From positions 992,001 to 1,056,000 of the forward strand of contig CM028884.1 of NCBI GenBank assembly GCA_016801885.1: a DNA stretch of 64,000 bases. The letters are read 5' to 3'. The translations under genes and the position numbers were made by a program. Numbering within the stretch: the first letter of the stretch is position 1; the number at the start of each line of letters is the position of its first letter. Below are positions 44,048-56,908 of the stretch, piece by piece. The notes under the pieces are model-generated. The model had not been told where the DNA came from, ran no database searches, and worked only from the letters and a program-made list of their open reading frames with translations. The DNA comes from Toxotes chatareus (Eukaryota; Chordata; Actinopteri; Toxotidae).

Positions 44048-45671
44048 CAGTGCTGTGCAAAAGTTTTTGCCCCCTGACCATTTTCTGACATTTCTTGAAC
44101 GTTTGTCACACTCATCCAATTCAGATCAGGCAAACCTGAATATTATACAAAGATAAAACACAAGTAAACACAAAATGCAGTTTTCAGTGCCAATGTCATT
44201 TATTAAGGGAAAAAACAATATCTGAACCTACATAGGGCCATGTGAATAAGTAATTGCCCCCCTAAACCTAATAGCTGGTTGAACCGCCTTTTGCAGCAAT
44301 AACTGCAGTCAAGCGTTTGCGATAAGAGGTGATGAGTCTTTCACATCGCTGTGATGGGATTTTGGCCCACTCTTCTGTGCAAAATTGTTTAAGATCAACC
44401 AAATTGGATGGTTTTCGGGCATGAACAGCCTTTTTAAGGTCATGCCATTGCATTTCAATAGGGTTCAGGTCGGGACTTTGACTAGGCCACTCCAAAACCC
44501 TCATTTTGTTCTTTTTTAGCCATTCAGAAGTGGACTTGCTGGTGTGCTTTGGATCGTTGTCTTGCTGCAGAACCCAGGTGCGCTTTAGCTTGAGGTCTCG
44601 AACTGACGGCCGAACATTCTTTGCCAGGATTTCTTGGTAGTGAGCAGAATTCATGGTTCCATCAATAATAGCAAGTCGACCAGGTCCTGAAGCAGCAAAG
44701 CAAGCCCAGATCATCACCGTTCCTCCACCATGTTTCACTGTTGGCACAATGTTCTTTTTATCAAATGCAGTGTTCTTTTTGCGCCAGATGTAACGGGATG
44801 CATGTCTCCCAAAAAGTTCAACTTTTGTTTCGTCAGTCCAGAGGACATTTTCCCAAAAGCTTTGGGGATGATCAAGATGATTCTTGGCAAAAGTGAGTCG
44901 GGCCTTGATGTTCTTTTTGGTCAACAGTGGCTTTTGCCTTGGAACTCTTCCATGGATGCCATTTTTGCCTAGTGTCTTTCTGATGGTGGAGTCATGAACA
45001 TTGACATTAACTGTAGCTAGTGAGTCTTGCAGTTGTTCAGATGTGGTTCTTGGATCCTTGTTGACTTCTGCAGCTAGTCTGCGCCATGCTCTTGGAGTAA
45101 TTTTGGTAGGTCGGCCACTCCTGGGAAGGGTCACCACTGTGCCATGTCTTCTCCATTTATGGATGATGGCTCTGACAGTGCTCCGCTGGAGTCCCAAAGA
45201 CTTACCAATGGCTTTGTATCCTTTTCCAGACTGAGACATCTCTATAATTTTCTTTCTTGTTTGCTCTTGAAGCTCACTGGAACGTGGCATGATGATGTGT
45301 GTTCAGTATGGCCTACCTCACCTTGTCAGACAGGTTTTATACTAGTGGTCTCCTGATTGGGAATGTCTGGCAGCAATCAGGCCTGGGTGTGGCCATGAAA
45401 TTGAACTCAGCTTTCCCCAGTAGTAGGATTAATCACAATTACCTCACCTTTTAACAAGGGGGCAAATACTTTTTCACAGAGGATCATGTAGGTTTGGAGA
45501 GGATTTTTCTCTCAACAAATAAAATCACAACAGGACAACTGCATTTTTTAAATACCTGGGTTATCATTGTGTAATGTTTAAATTTGTTTGATGATTTGAG
45601 AAGGTTAAGTGGGACAAAGGTGCAAAAAGGTGAAAAATCAGTAAGGGGGCAAAAACTTTTGCACAGCACTG
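44048..45671 (-). mobile_element. Intact Tc1/mariner-type DNA transposon
   Basis: The 1624 bp element starts CAGTGCTGTGCAAAAGTTTT and ends with its reverse complement. The outermost 28 bases match exactly at the two ends, and the next ~180 bp are inverted but diverged. Each end is flanked by TA (44046-44047 and 45672-45673), the Tc1/mariner target duplication. Each long terminal repeat also holds an inner copy of the gTTTTTGCCCCC-like motif (near 44250-44263 and 45457-45476), giving the IR/DR arrangement known from fish Tc1 elements. It encodes one uninterrupted transposase and sits in the presumed 5' UTR intron of ccdc102a. Confidence 0.93.
44268..45290 (-). CDS. Tc1-like DD34E transposase
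   Basis: A 340-residue open frame, the full length usual for Tc1 transposases. It performs cut-and-paste transposition by binding the terminal repeats and inserting at TA. Residues 1-120 form the paired-like DNA-binding region: a first helix-turn-helix with KAIGKSLGLQRSTVRAIIHK near 26-45, the GRPT linker at 59-62, and a second helix-turn-helix. The catalytic triad is visible as D153 (LWTDETKVELFG), D244 (QQDNDPKHT) and E279 (SPDLNPIE), with 34 residues between the last two. The glycine box KHGGGTVMIW lies at 187-196. No stop or frameshift interrupts it, so it may still be functional or only recently inserted. The start ATG at 45290 begins the family-typical MPR sequence. Confidence 0.93.
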   Translation of the reverse strand: MPRSSELQEQTRKKIIEMSQSGKGYKAIGKSLGLQRSTVRAIIHKWRRHGTVVTLPRSGRPTKITPRAWRRLAAEVNKDPRTTSEQLQDSLATVNVNVHDSTIRKTLGKNGIHGRVPRQKPLLTKKNIKARLTFAKNHLDHPQSFWENVLWTDETKVELFGRHASRYIWRKKNTAFDKKNIVPTVKHGGGTVMIWACFAASGPGRLAIIDGTMNSAHYQEILAKNVRPSVRDLKLKRTWVLQQDNDPKHTSKSTSEWLKKNKMRVLEWPSQSPDLNPIEMQWHDLKKAVHARKPSNLVDLKQFCTEEWAKIPSQRCERLITSYRKRLTAVIAAKGGSTSY

Positions 45672-46868
45672 TATTTCAAACATCCTTGATTAACCATTGC
45701 ATATCACTTCTTTTAAATATTTATTTGCAGCTGTAGTTATGTGTTACAACCAAAGATGCAGGTTGGTTTAAGTGTTGAGATAGCTGAGTCCAACTCTGTC
45801 TGAGAGGTGCTGTTGTCCTACTAATATGTAAGAAGTAAGTAGTGACCTCCATGCTAACAACACAAATACATAAATAAAAGAAGGAAAAAAGAAAGAAATA
45901 GTATTTCATTCACTGTCTCTGTCTCCCTGTTTCTCTCACCAGTTACTCCCTCTCCCGTCTCTCCAGCCAGAACAGTGACTGATGTCTCTGGCTGAGTAAT
46001 CAAGCCACCATTTACTCTGGATCAGTTGATCATTAAGCTGATGGATGGGCGCCACGTAACATCTAGAGAGAAGTGAATGGATGGGAGCACAAGCACAAGC
46101 AAAGGACATAATCAAATACCGTATAAATACCAGAGTTCACTGACACCACTGACACCCTTTTAAGGAAAAGAGACGTGACAAGAGACGTGAAAATCACAAA
46201 CACTGAGTGCAAAGTATTTTTGTTGTCGCTGAATTTACATCAAGACAAAGCTGAATTCCAGTTAACCCACTGCACTAAAATTTACGAGGCTGGAGGTTAA
46301 ACTCATGCTGCAGCTTCCACATCTCATTTCACTCATTTCGCAAGTTGCTTTCAACCTCATTCTTACCTCGATGGCCTGTGTGACTTCAGTTATTTCAGCT
46401 GGAGATAAATCACAGAACACAGCCTTTGCTGGCAGTCCAAACACCATTTTCTTCTCTCTCTGTATCCTTTTCTTTTCTTGCTACTTCCCAACCTTCCCTC
46501 TGCTCTTTCGCTGTCCCCTCTGTCTCTCAGTTTGCTATTTCTCCCTTTTTATTTGCCCAACCTCTGTGTGAACCCCACCCTCTGTCATCACAGGGCCCAT
46601 TAAATGCACAGCCCAACCAGTGGACCAGGCTTTGGGGTAATAAACTCTTTGACAGACCATCTGCCCTCACTGACCATATGTCACTGACTAATGTTCAACT
46701 TCAAGTCATACGTTCAACATTACAAACAAATCATCAGACAACACTTGACCCAGTGTTGGGAATCACCACCCCCACCACACACATCACTATATTGATTTAT
46801 TTCACTTGTCAATGCAAATGCCTTCTTATCTTACTGACAGTCGGGGTCTGAGGAGAGAGGTCATGGCC

Positions 46869-46912
46869 AACACAACAACAACAACAACAACAACAACAAC
46901 ACACACACACAC
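46869..46912 (+). repeat. (AAC)n(AC)n compound microsatellite
   Basis: About ten AAC units run into six AC units. Confidence 0.93.
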
Positions 46913-49900
46913 CATAGGCAACAGAGGGGTTGTGTGTTCATGGTACTGATTGATGTGACTGTGACCATAAAGAGATACAGCATGCTGCTACAAAGGATTT
47001 CCCCCAGCGCTCGCCAAACTTTCTGTGTGTGTGTGTGTGTGTCTGTGTGTGTGCGTGCATGCGTGCACGCTCTCTTCTCTAAATGAGAACCGGCTCTGGA
47101 AAACTCTCTGGCTCAGTGAGGTTGGCTGGGTCTGCACGGTTCAACCACACAGTGAAAGAAAATCAGAATCACACTGGTCTCTCTGACTTGCAGGCTTCAC
47201 TCACTTGTCACAATCTAATGTCCGGTGCTATGGATCAGTACGTGTGTGTGTGCATGTGAGAAACGCTCCCCTCTTGGTTTCACTGATTTCTTTGGCATGT
47301 TCAAACACGGCCGTAAACTCCTGCTGTGACTGTGTCTCTAAATGTAAATATATGGCTCCCTGCATCAGCTCGCTTCATGCCGATGAAAGGTTTCTATCTG
47401 ACAGCAGACACACACAGCGTTCAGTGTGGAGCCCTGTTTGAAACATGAATGTTGCCTCTCCCTCGTGTGACTGGCTCTGAAGGCTGTGGAGTTGCATCAG
47501 TGCAGATGATACAAGGAGAAGGGAATGCATCTCTCTCTGTGAAGCAACCCAGTCTGCAGGTCTAAAGGGACGCTGGGCTGAGAGCAGGAGTGGTAGTGAT
47601 GCAGTGTGTGAGGAGAAGGCCGCTGCTAAGATTTGTGGTTTCACTCCCTGCGTAGCCTGAACCCATCCTGCACAGAGGGTGAGCTCCAAAGACTTTGGTG
47701 ATAGTTCCAAACAACTCTTCTCCAGGACTCCACCACACTTTATTCACCAAATGTGTTTCCATATATCCAGCCAGACTGACTTTGTTATTAGTTGGTATCC
47801 ATAATTATGAGGACATGGAAGATATCTGAGCATAATTTATTTTTTAAAAAAGGTTTTGAAGTAATCTGCACTAGAAATGGAGAGTTAACTTATTTACCCA
47901 CTAATGGGTTAAGATGAAAGATTGTCTTTGCTAAGGAATATTTTGAAAAGCTGGTTGTACTATCACGTATCTAAGGAGAGCAAAACAACCTGATACGCCA
48001 CGATGATGGAAAGATAGTTGAAAACATCACATGAAGAAAAAGCTCAGTGCACTGGAAAAAAGTTCGACAGACTGAGGCTCACACTGGTCTCCACCTCGGT
48101 GTGTGTGTGTGTAAACACTGCCATCTATAGCATGGATTTCCACTATATCTAGGACAGACATTCATGCTCCCCACAGGATGAACTGTGCTAATCTTGTCCA
48201 TGCATTGAAGTTTCCTCTACTGATAACATACCTGCAATATCACGCTTTAGTGTCGAGTGACTGTATCGCTCACTGTGAATTATCCCTTACAAAATAAATG
48301 GGACTCCTGAATCCGTGAATCTATTATTCAAACTGGACTTCCTGGTTCAAATTTCAGTGTTTTATCAATAACCAAAGCAAACACCCAGACAAACACAGCC
48401 ACTCGACCAACGCTAGTTTATCACAGAAGTATCAGAGCGGTGCATGTGTTTGGTCTTTGTCCGAGCTATCAGTCTCACCCTCAGAGATCCTGTCTGACAG
48501 TGTAGTAATGGAGGAGGTGATGTTACACTGATCTGACAGCTACACTGTTCCAACATACTGTACTTACAAGTTGGCCTTTCAGCAGACTCCCAGTCTGTCT
48601 CGACTTTAGATCAAGATTGATTTCGTCTCCAGGCTTAAGCTGAGGCTGTCAACACAACACACTGGAGAAATAAGCACAGCATATGTGAGATGCCCTATAA
48701 CAATGACTAATGATAAAAATTCACTTGGTATGCAGATGAAAACATCCATTTCTGTGAGTGACATGGGTTTGAGGCAGTCTACAAAATGACTGATAGAAGT
48801 GAGTCACAGGGTTAGGACAGTAAGGCAACATGTTACAAGCCTTTACTCAGTGAAAAGACTTCCATTCAGACACAGCAGAGTGGATGAGACAGCCCCAGAG
48901 ATGAATGGCCATTTTCTGTGTCAAACTGGAAAACTTTCACAAAGAGTAGTACTGGACTGATTCTTTTGATATACAGAACAAAGCTTCTTAGAGGCCGTCC
49001 CATTATATTAAAAATGGCTGACAGTACAATTCCCCAGCTCTAATGCAAGCCTAATCATTTCAGCTTTGGCTCCAAACTTCTACATCAGACCTCTTCCCTT
49101 TCCAAGTCGCAGAAGTTCTTGAAACAGATCCAGTGGGAGATTTCCAAACTTCAAAGCAGAGCTGGAGAAATTGTCCTTTTTTTTTTTTTTCTAAACTAAA
49201 ATAACAGAGCTTTTCACAGGAAGGAATCTAGATACGAAGGCTTGTACACAGTCTGCTCTGTGAGACGACCCGTCAAGCAGAATTATCTTAATTATTATAT
49301 CCAAGAAAAAGATCTGAGATGTTGGAGCTGTAACGATGCGATGACAGAAAACTGGCAGGTTTTCAGCTGTGACCCCCCTCCTTTACCATACTGAACCCTC
49401 TACAGAAAAACACCCTGAAACATGTTCCCAGTTGTGATGCGTTATGATTTTTCCATTGTTTTAGCTTTGGGGAATCAGGGAGCAGTCAGTGTCGATAAAT
49501 GAGGTTTTCTCACGTCTAGTGGTGAAGTTAGAAAATCATTTTAATACGACAAAGATGTTGCATTGTTGGAAGAGAAAAAAAAAAAAAAGAGAAAAGACTA
49601 TTCCAGCAAAGTTCATATTAAAGAGGGATGTGGGTCGTCTGGCTTTAAGGCCGTGGTCAGACAGACATAAACACTGTGTGAAACAAAAGCAGTCATTTGA
49701 CTTGGATATTTTACTGCCAGCTTCTTTTGCTTACTCAAGTGTTTGTCCATTTTAAATAATGAAGTAATGGCTCAGCTTCTGTTTCCCTCTGAATAGAGTA
49801 TGCAGTTAACTACTGAAAGCGGCACGGCTTCACTGATGTGGTCAACCTTTTATGTTTTTATAGTTCATCTACTTTTACTGTCAAAGGTTCTAGGTTAGAG

Positions 49901-49977
49901 TGCCATCAGGTCGAGTACCTTAGTCACCACTTTACCAACTATGTGATGGATGACTGAGAAATGTTCAGGCCACTGAT

Positions 49978-50700
49978 ATACAGTGGTCTCAGAGAATCTT
50001 CTTCCTGATGCTCTGAGTCCTTTAAAAGCCGTTTGGCAAACTCCAGGTGGGCTGTCATAGGTTTTTTTTACTCAAGGCGGCTTCCATCTGTCCACTTTAT
50101 CTTAAAGGCCTGATTGATGTAGTCCTGCTGGGATGGTCGTCCTTCCTGCAGCTTCTCCAGTCTCTGCAGAGGACTTCTGAAGCCCTGTTAGAGTGACCAT
50201 CTGGTTCTTGGTCACCTCCATGACCAGGGTCATTCCTCAGTTTGCCTGCATGGCCAACGCCATGAAGAGTCCTGGTGGTTCCAAAATCCTTCCATTTCAC
50301 AACTATTGAGGTCACAGAGCTGGAAACACTCAGGGATTTAGAAATGGTTTTATCCCTTTGACCTGATCTTTGCCTCACCTCAGTTATATCACAGAGGTCC
50401 ACACAGAGTTTCTTGGACTTCTTGGCTTGGTCTTTGTCCTGACATGCAGTATGAATTGTTGGACCTTATATACACATACACAGGTGCGTGTCTTTCTAAA
50501 CGATGTCCAATTACTTCAGTTTGCCGCAGCTGTGCTCCAATCAAGTTCTAGACATATCAAGGATAATTAAAGCAAACAGGATGCACCTGACCACAATCTG
50601 GAGTGAAACAACAAAGGGTCTGAATACTTTGGTAAATGAGAGAATTCAGGTTTTGACTTTTAATAAATCTGCGAAAAATGCTGAAAAAAAAAAAGAAAAG
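49978..50700 (-). mobile_element. Degenerate Tc1-like transposon (5' half, salmonid-type family)
   Basis: Read on the minus strand it begins with gcagatttattaaaagtcaa and accaaagtattcagaccc, then the family's promoter-like tataaggtcc. The decayed N-terminal transposase follows (IVVKWKDFGTTRTLH, then a frameshifted VTKNQMVTL-like segment, then TSIRPL). It continues to the region before the catalytic domain and then breaks off near 49980. Frameshifts and the missing C-terminal half make it inactive. Confidence 0.75.
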
Positions 50701-51539
50701 AAAAAAAAAAACAGATGTGCAGACAGTTTGAGAGCGTGAGAACCCTGGTTTCCATGTGTGATGGTTGCTCCCTCTCCTGCTCATCAGCTGCCCCTGTCAG
50801 CATGGCAGCCGATGGTTACCACACCAAACAACTACATGATGATGAGTGTGCGGAGTCCCAGATAGAAAGGGTCAAACAGTGGGTTTGGTCAGCCAAGGAC
50901 TGCCAAGAGTTATTACAGCTATCAATCACATGACCACATGGGCTGCTACTTACCCAGTCCATAACCACTACCTCAACAGAGTGAAGGAAAGTCTTCAAGT
51001 CTGCTTGTTAGCAGGTCAATAAAAGATATTTAAAGATCTCTTACTGGAAAAGTTGCTCTCAACCTTATTAATTGTATTTGAGACTCAAAAGAATTAACCT
51101 AATTTCAAAGTCCTGAGTCTGAACTGTTTAACAACTGTAGACTCTCCGCTCTAAGTTCACTACCCACACTGTCCGCATACATACATACATACACAAAGGG
51201 CCCCAGGTGTTATTGCAGCGGAAGGCTCCACTGTAGCAAATTATACAGTACATTCCTGAGCCATGACTCTCGCTCTCCCTCTCTCTCTCTCATACACACA
51301 CACACTCCTGTGGTTCCACACAGCATACGCCCTACATGCCAATAGAAACTCACACTGTACACACACAGAGCTCATAACCAGGCAGTAGTTTCACATGGGG
51401 TCAGCTTACAAATGCTACAAAGCTAATCTACACACTCAGGGTTAAGGGCAACAAACAAGTGTGTGTGAATGATTTCAGGGACAGAGTCAAAATTGAAAAC
51501 TGAAACTATGAGAGCTGAAGAGACAGAGAAAGCAAGTGT

Positions 51540-51541
<2 letters not shown>

Positions 51542-51572
<31 letters not shown>
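51542..51572 (+). repeat. (GT)n microsatellite
   Basis: A perfect GT run of about 15 units. Confidence 0.93.
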
Positions 51573-51573
<1 letters not shown>

Positions 51574-54500
51574 TTGTGTGTGCTCCTTGTCCTTGGGTAG
51601 TAGTATCAGTGTGTCAGACTGTCCATCTCAGCACAGGCGGCTGCTGCTGCAGTATCACATGGCCATCATTTATTTAACAGAAATGAGAAAGATGGAGGAG
51701 TGAGAAGCAGATAAATGTTAGGTGAAGTCAGGTGATGGAGAATGAGGAGGAAGATAAATGGTAGCAAAAAGGCGAGCAAGAAGAAATCCCGAAAAACAAA
51801 TCCTCCTCCTTTGATCGACATCCATGAAAATGGTTAGTCCTTCAGCTGGTCTGAAGGACTAATCAAAGGCAGGAGCTTGGTAATATTCTAATGCACAAAC
51901 TAAAACAAGAAAGACCTGAGATTCTTTTCTCAGTCAGTTAGTTTCCCAATGAATCACTTAATCGATAAATTATCAGCAAATAAAGAAATCCGTTCATCAC
52001 ATTTCCTTTCAGTCAACTAACACCATCTTGTTTTATCTTTAGTCACTATCGCTTCACCTTCATCATGATGGTTATTATGTAAGGTCGTTGAAGCCTTTTC
52101 AACATGCCTCAGCTGTTGAGAAAGCAGAGCTAAAAAAAGGTTCATTTCTGCAGGGCACAGCGGCTTCAAAGCCTCCCCCCAACTCCGAAAAGCTGAGAGG
52201 TTTGCATAATGCATACAATTAGGTAAACAGATGGAGGAACGCAGATCTTTTTCTTCTTCAGTACAGAAGTTGCTGAGGTGGAGGAGATGATGAAATTCCA
52301 GGACAGAGATGGAAAGAGACATCAAGGCAAAGCAGCACATATAAAGAGAGGAGAGACAGAGGAGGAGGTTACACCTTCACAATAAAACTTCACGTCTTCC
52401 ACATGCACTTGCCTAAAAGGCAAAGGCTCAGTGCCAAGTCTGTTATTTCCATTCAGCTGCACTCGGGCCTTGTTTTTAGTTACACTTTGATTAAAGCTGC
52501 ACTGATTAATATTTTGAAGAATGACATTTAACAGTGTAGGTGTCTGTGGATCAGACGTTGCCTCCGTATAAAAACCACGTTTATGCTGTCTGAATGGCCT
52601 GAGATGACCAGGAATTAGTCTGGCTTTAATCTTTTCTCACAGGGAAGCAGAGCCCACAGCCTGTGTGTGTGTGTGTGACACAGAGGGATGGAGGTGGGTT
52701 AACATGCCCTATTGGGGATCAAACCACATTATAAATGCAGGCAAATCAGCCAAACAAGCTTAAACTGCAACATATGGACACATGGGAGCTTACGCAGTCA
52801 GTTTAAGACCTTCAAAATGGGGGAACCACCACCATCATCATCACTGTGACCTGAGCAGATCACAGTGATGTGATTGTTCATATTAAAATGTTTTTTTATA
52901 TCCAGGGCTTGAGTTTTGTTTTTTTGTTTTTTTAAGATTTAAGATATTTCCTTACCAAAACTCAGCAGCTTAGAGTGACACAGAACAACCAACAGAGGAG
53001 TTTACAGTGAAGTGAGCTTCACAGTCTTTATTAGCGTAGGGTTGTAAACCCTGCTGTCATGCTGAGTGTGCAGATGAGTGTGTAAGAGCCCTCTCAAGAG
53101 CCATTAATTACACATTACTTTAAGGTTAATTAAGCATTCAAGCAGGTGAGGCAGAAAGGTCAGGCCTGAGCCATACATCACAGCAAACACAGCCTCTCTC
53201 CTCCACATGCTGTTAACATTCCGCTCACATTCACACTCTGTCATCTAAACGTGATTAAAGCCGGATTCTAATCACATCTCCACTTTAATGGATGCTCGCA
53301 CACTGGCATCTGACTGCACTCCATCTCCAAACTGCACAGCTCAATGCAGCTCACGTCCTGTGATTTACTCGATTTTCAAACTGACAGTAAACATCTCATC
53401 TTGCTTGTTTCACATCCTCCAGGTTTTTTAGGTTATCATTCATCCTGACCAGCTTTTGGGATCCTCACAGCTGGATGCACACAGATTAAACAGATTACTG
53501 CCTCTAAAAGTGTGAGTTATCTCCTTGGCCGTGTCAGGACATTCCTGATCAATTGTCTGTGTGGGAAAAAAGAAAAAAAGTACACCTACACAAGTTTTCA
53601 GCGTCAATACAACTGTTTTATTATCCCCATCTGAGTCTCTCAGAGAATGTTTGTACAGCATTCGTTTTCAATTAGGTTTTCTTAGTCAAAGAAAAAAATC
53701 TGCTAAGTCTGCCTGCGCGGCCCTAATGTTACTGTAACATAGACTATTTACCCTGAGTAAGGGAGGTGTTACTCGGTGATGAAGCAGCAGCACATGAGTC
53801 TGAGGTGTCAAATATGTGGTCTTCCTAGAATTTAAGCCCAAGTTGCGTAGAAAGATGTTTCAGCGTCCTTACATGAGTTTACCATTTTACGGGCATTACA
53901 ACTAGAACTGTTTTCACTTTTCTTTGTGAAATGAAGCCTTGCAGTGAGAATGTACTTGTGGTGGTGGTGGGTGGCACAATGTGTGACCAGCGTGCATAAA
54001 GAGACTCATGCAGCATTGGACCGTTTCTTCCTCTCTGCCATGACACCTTCTTATTGCAAGTTTCCAGCAGTGCAGACACACGAGTTTGACTTCATTGTTC
54101 TGCAGTGTGCAACTGTCAGAAAAACAAAACAAAACATGTCAGCATCACTAAAAGGTACTGATACATTTTACAGTTCCAGTGGTTTGGACCATTTAGAACC
54201 AGTTCTCAGCTGGAACTGCAGTCTGAGATGATGAGTGTGAGTGTGAGACAGCTTCTTATTTTATTTCTAGTGCTTATTCACACAAGAGTGAATTAGCTGG
54301 CATTGCTGGACGATCCAAAGTCAGATTACACTTTAATCCAGTGACCCAGACCAAATCCTTCAACTGGTTCAGATTTCAGAATTATACTAAATCCTGATGT
54401 AAAGCAGACTTAATGTTTCTGAGCAATATCATGAAAATATGAAGCTGCGAAAACAGAACAGAGGTCTTAAAAGCTAATACGTGAGAGCATTGTAGCAGGT

Positions 54501-55678
54501 ATTTGGTCAGTGTGTAGCAGTGTAAACTTGCTCCGAAAAAAGTTTACAGACAGAGGCGTGAAAAAACTCAAGCTCATGGTGCATTTGTTACAGCCGTAAA
54601 GATGGAGATAAGGATAGAGACACTTTGTGTGATTTCTGAGGCAGATACTGCGTGGGAGCATGTGGGCTTGGTGTTGTCTGAGCACCAACAGAGGCAATTG
54701 AGCGTTAAAGCTGAGCAAATCTGTCTGCGACCACACTGGGAGGGGGGGGGGGGGGTCATACACACACACACACCCACATACCAAGGAGAGCAGCATGGGT
54801 ATGGGTACAGACACAGGTTATTCATTGCTCTAATAGGAGAAAAATCACAGAGCCTTTCTTCAGTTGCTTAATGTCAGTGACAAAAAAACTGGCACCACCA
54901 CAAAGTCCTTTAGTAGCTGTTCTGGAGCTTTGGATCCTATCACATGCTCTTCCTCAGCAGATTGAGTTTGCCACAGTTGTTCTGGAAGTAGAAGTTTTGA
55001 AGTTGAGTCTGAGCATTTTAATAACAACACCATGATAGCTCCAGTCCTTCTACTAAAATGGACTGTGCGATCAGATTGTTTTTTTTTTTTCAGGAGTGAA
55101 CTTTCCATCTCAACATTTTGGCCCAGATCCTGATAAATATTGCACATTTCCTGATGATGAATCCAATGAATCCATGTGCATATTCACACTACTGCAAAAA
55201 TATGTAAAAAATGTTATTACCTGCATGCCTACTGCCTACTGGCACACATATAGAAGCATTAAAGACATACTGAGATTGTAAAAGAAAGCAGACCGGTTTT
55301 ACAGGCTCTCTTCTAACAGCAGGATTGGCACCGCTGGCGCCAAATATTATTAGCTGGTTGAAGCCAGTATCCATAACCTGGCTACTAAGAGGGGACGGAT
55401 TCCTAGAAATGGTCCAGAAATGTGTCCACCTAAAAGGGAGTACAGGCCTCTGACCATGACTGTATCTGTATAAATTCAACAGTCGGGACTGAAATGATGA
55501 AATGACACCAAGTGCATGTGAAAGAGATCATTACCCTCTGACCAGAGACAAACCTGCTGTGCACCTTAAAAACAGAGGCTTGTTGAATGGTCGCTTCATC
55601 GGGATAGTGTGTTGGGTGTCACAGCTGATATACACCTATTCAATCTGAAGAAAATGTAGGCCAGTCCAATGAATATGT

Positions 55679-55679
<1 letters not shown>

Positions 55680-55739
<60 letters not shown>
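55680..55739 (+). repeat. (TG)n(TA)n compound microsatellite
   Basis: About 16 TG units pass directly into about 13 TA units: 60 bp of uninterrupted alternating pyrimidine-purine. Confidence 0.95.
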
Positions 55740-56879
55740 TGTATGTTATGTATTGCAATTTCTTTATCAGCCAAGCCAATTGATTGGACCAATGCTACTA
55801 AATGATGCCAGCAATCTGTGACAACAAGCCAACAGAGCTGACTGAGAAGTTCTGTTCTGAACAGGTGGCTTTTCTCCCACTTTTCTTTAAAAACAAAACA
55901 TTAAAAAAAATGTTGATCCTGGCTCAACTTCTGCTACAACTATTTTTATAATCAAATCATCTCACCTCACACCTCATGTGTCAAGCAGAAGTGCCAAAGA
56001 CTTTACAGTTCCAGCTTCTACATTGTGAGGATTTGCTGCTTTTCCTTCTCTAACATTATAGTAACCTGAAGGTCTTTGGCTTTGGACTGTTGGTTGGACA
56101 AGACAAGACATGACAAGACATTTTTGCACTGTTTTTTGATGTTTCACAAACCACTGAACAAGAAAATCCAATAATCAACAATGGAAATAAGTGAAAATGA
56201 AACAGTGTTGATGCACTAAATGCTTTATTTTAATATTTTGTTGTATTTTTAGTGCAACACTGAATATCAGCTCCATATATGAGGCAAAAAAAAAAAACTA
56301 CTACTACTTGTCCTTCATAAAAGCCCTCATAAGGGTATAAAGACCTGTCCCTTTGCATTAAGACTGATCAACCAAACTGGGTCTAAAAGCAAGATGGTTT
56401 TTGACCCCCAGATGTCCCCTGACTCCACCCACCACAACCATCTGCTGCTCCCATTCGCTACATCTGGAAGACAGATCACCTAGAGGCCACCAGAAGCAAC
56501 CAATGACGTCATGTGGTGGTTCCGCCCAGCCCAGACAAGAATGCTATGAGCGTTTGTGTGTTTTTTTTTGTGTGTTTGTTTTTGTGTGTGTGTGTGTGTG
56601 TGTGTGTTACAGGATAAGTTATGACTTCTTCTTTGCAAACGAAGCCTAGAAAGGGAACGTGTGAGTTCAAGAATTCAGAGGTCAACGCCTGATTGGTCTA
56701 TGTCAGCAAATGCAAGAAGTCACATGCACATGCGCTGTGTGCAAGCAATCAATCAAAAATGCATACTCATACCAAAAAATGCACTTGTCATGAAAACACT
56801 GGGTACACACAGAGACAGACACAGGCATTAAAAAGATACATTTTATACCCACAAAATGCACACCCTAAAATGCAATATC

Positions 56880-56908
56880 AACACACACACACACACACAC
56901 ACACACAT
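56880..56908 (+). repeat. (CA)n microsatellite
   Basis: A perfect CA run. A TG run (56584-56607) lies 270 bp to the left in opposite orientation. Confidence 0.9.
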
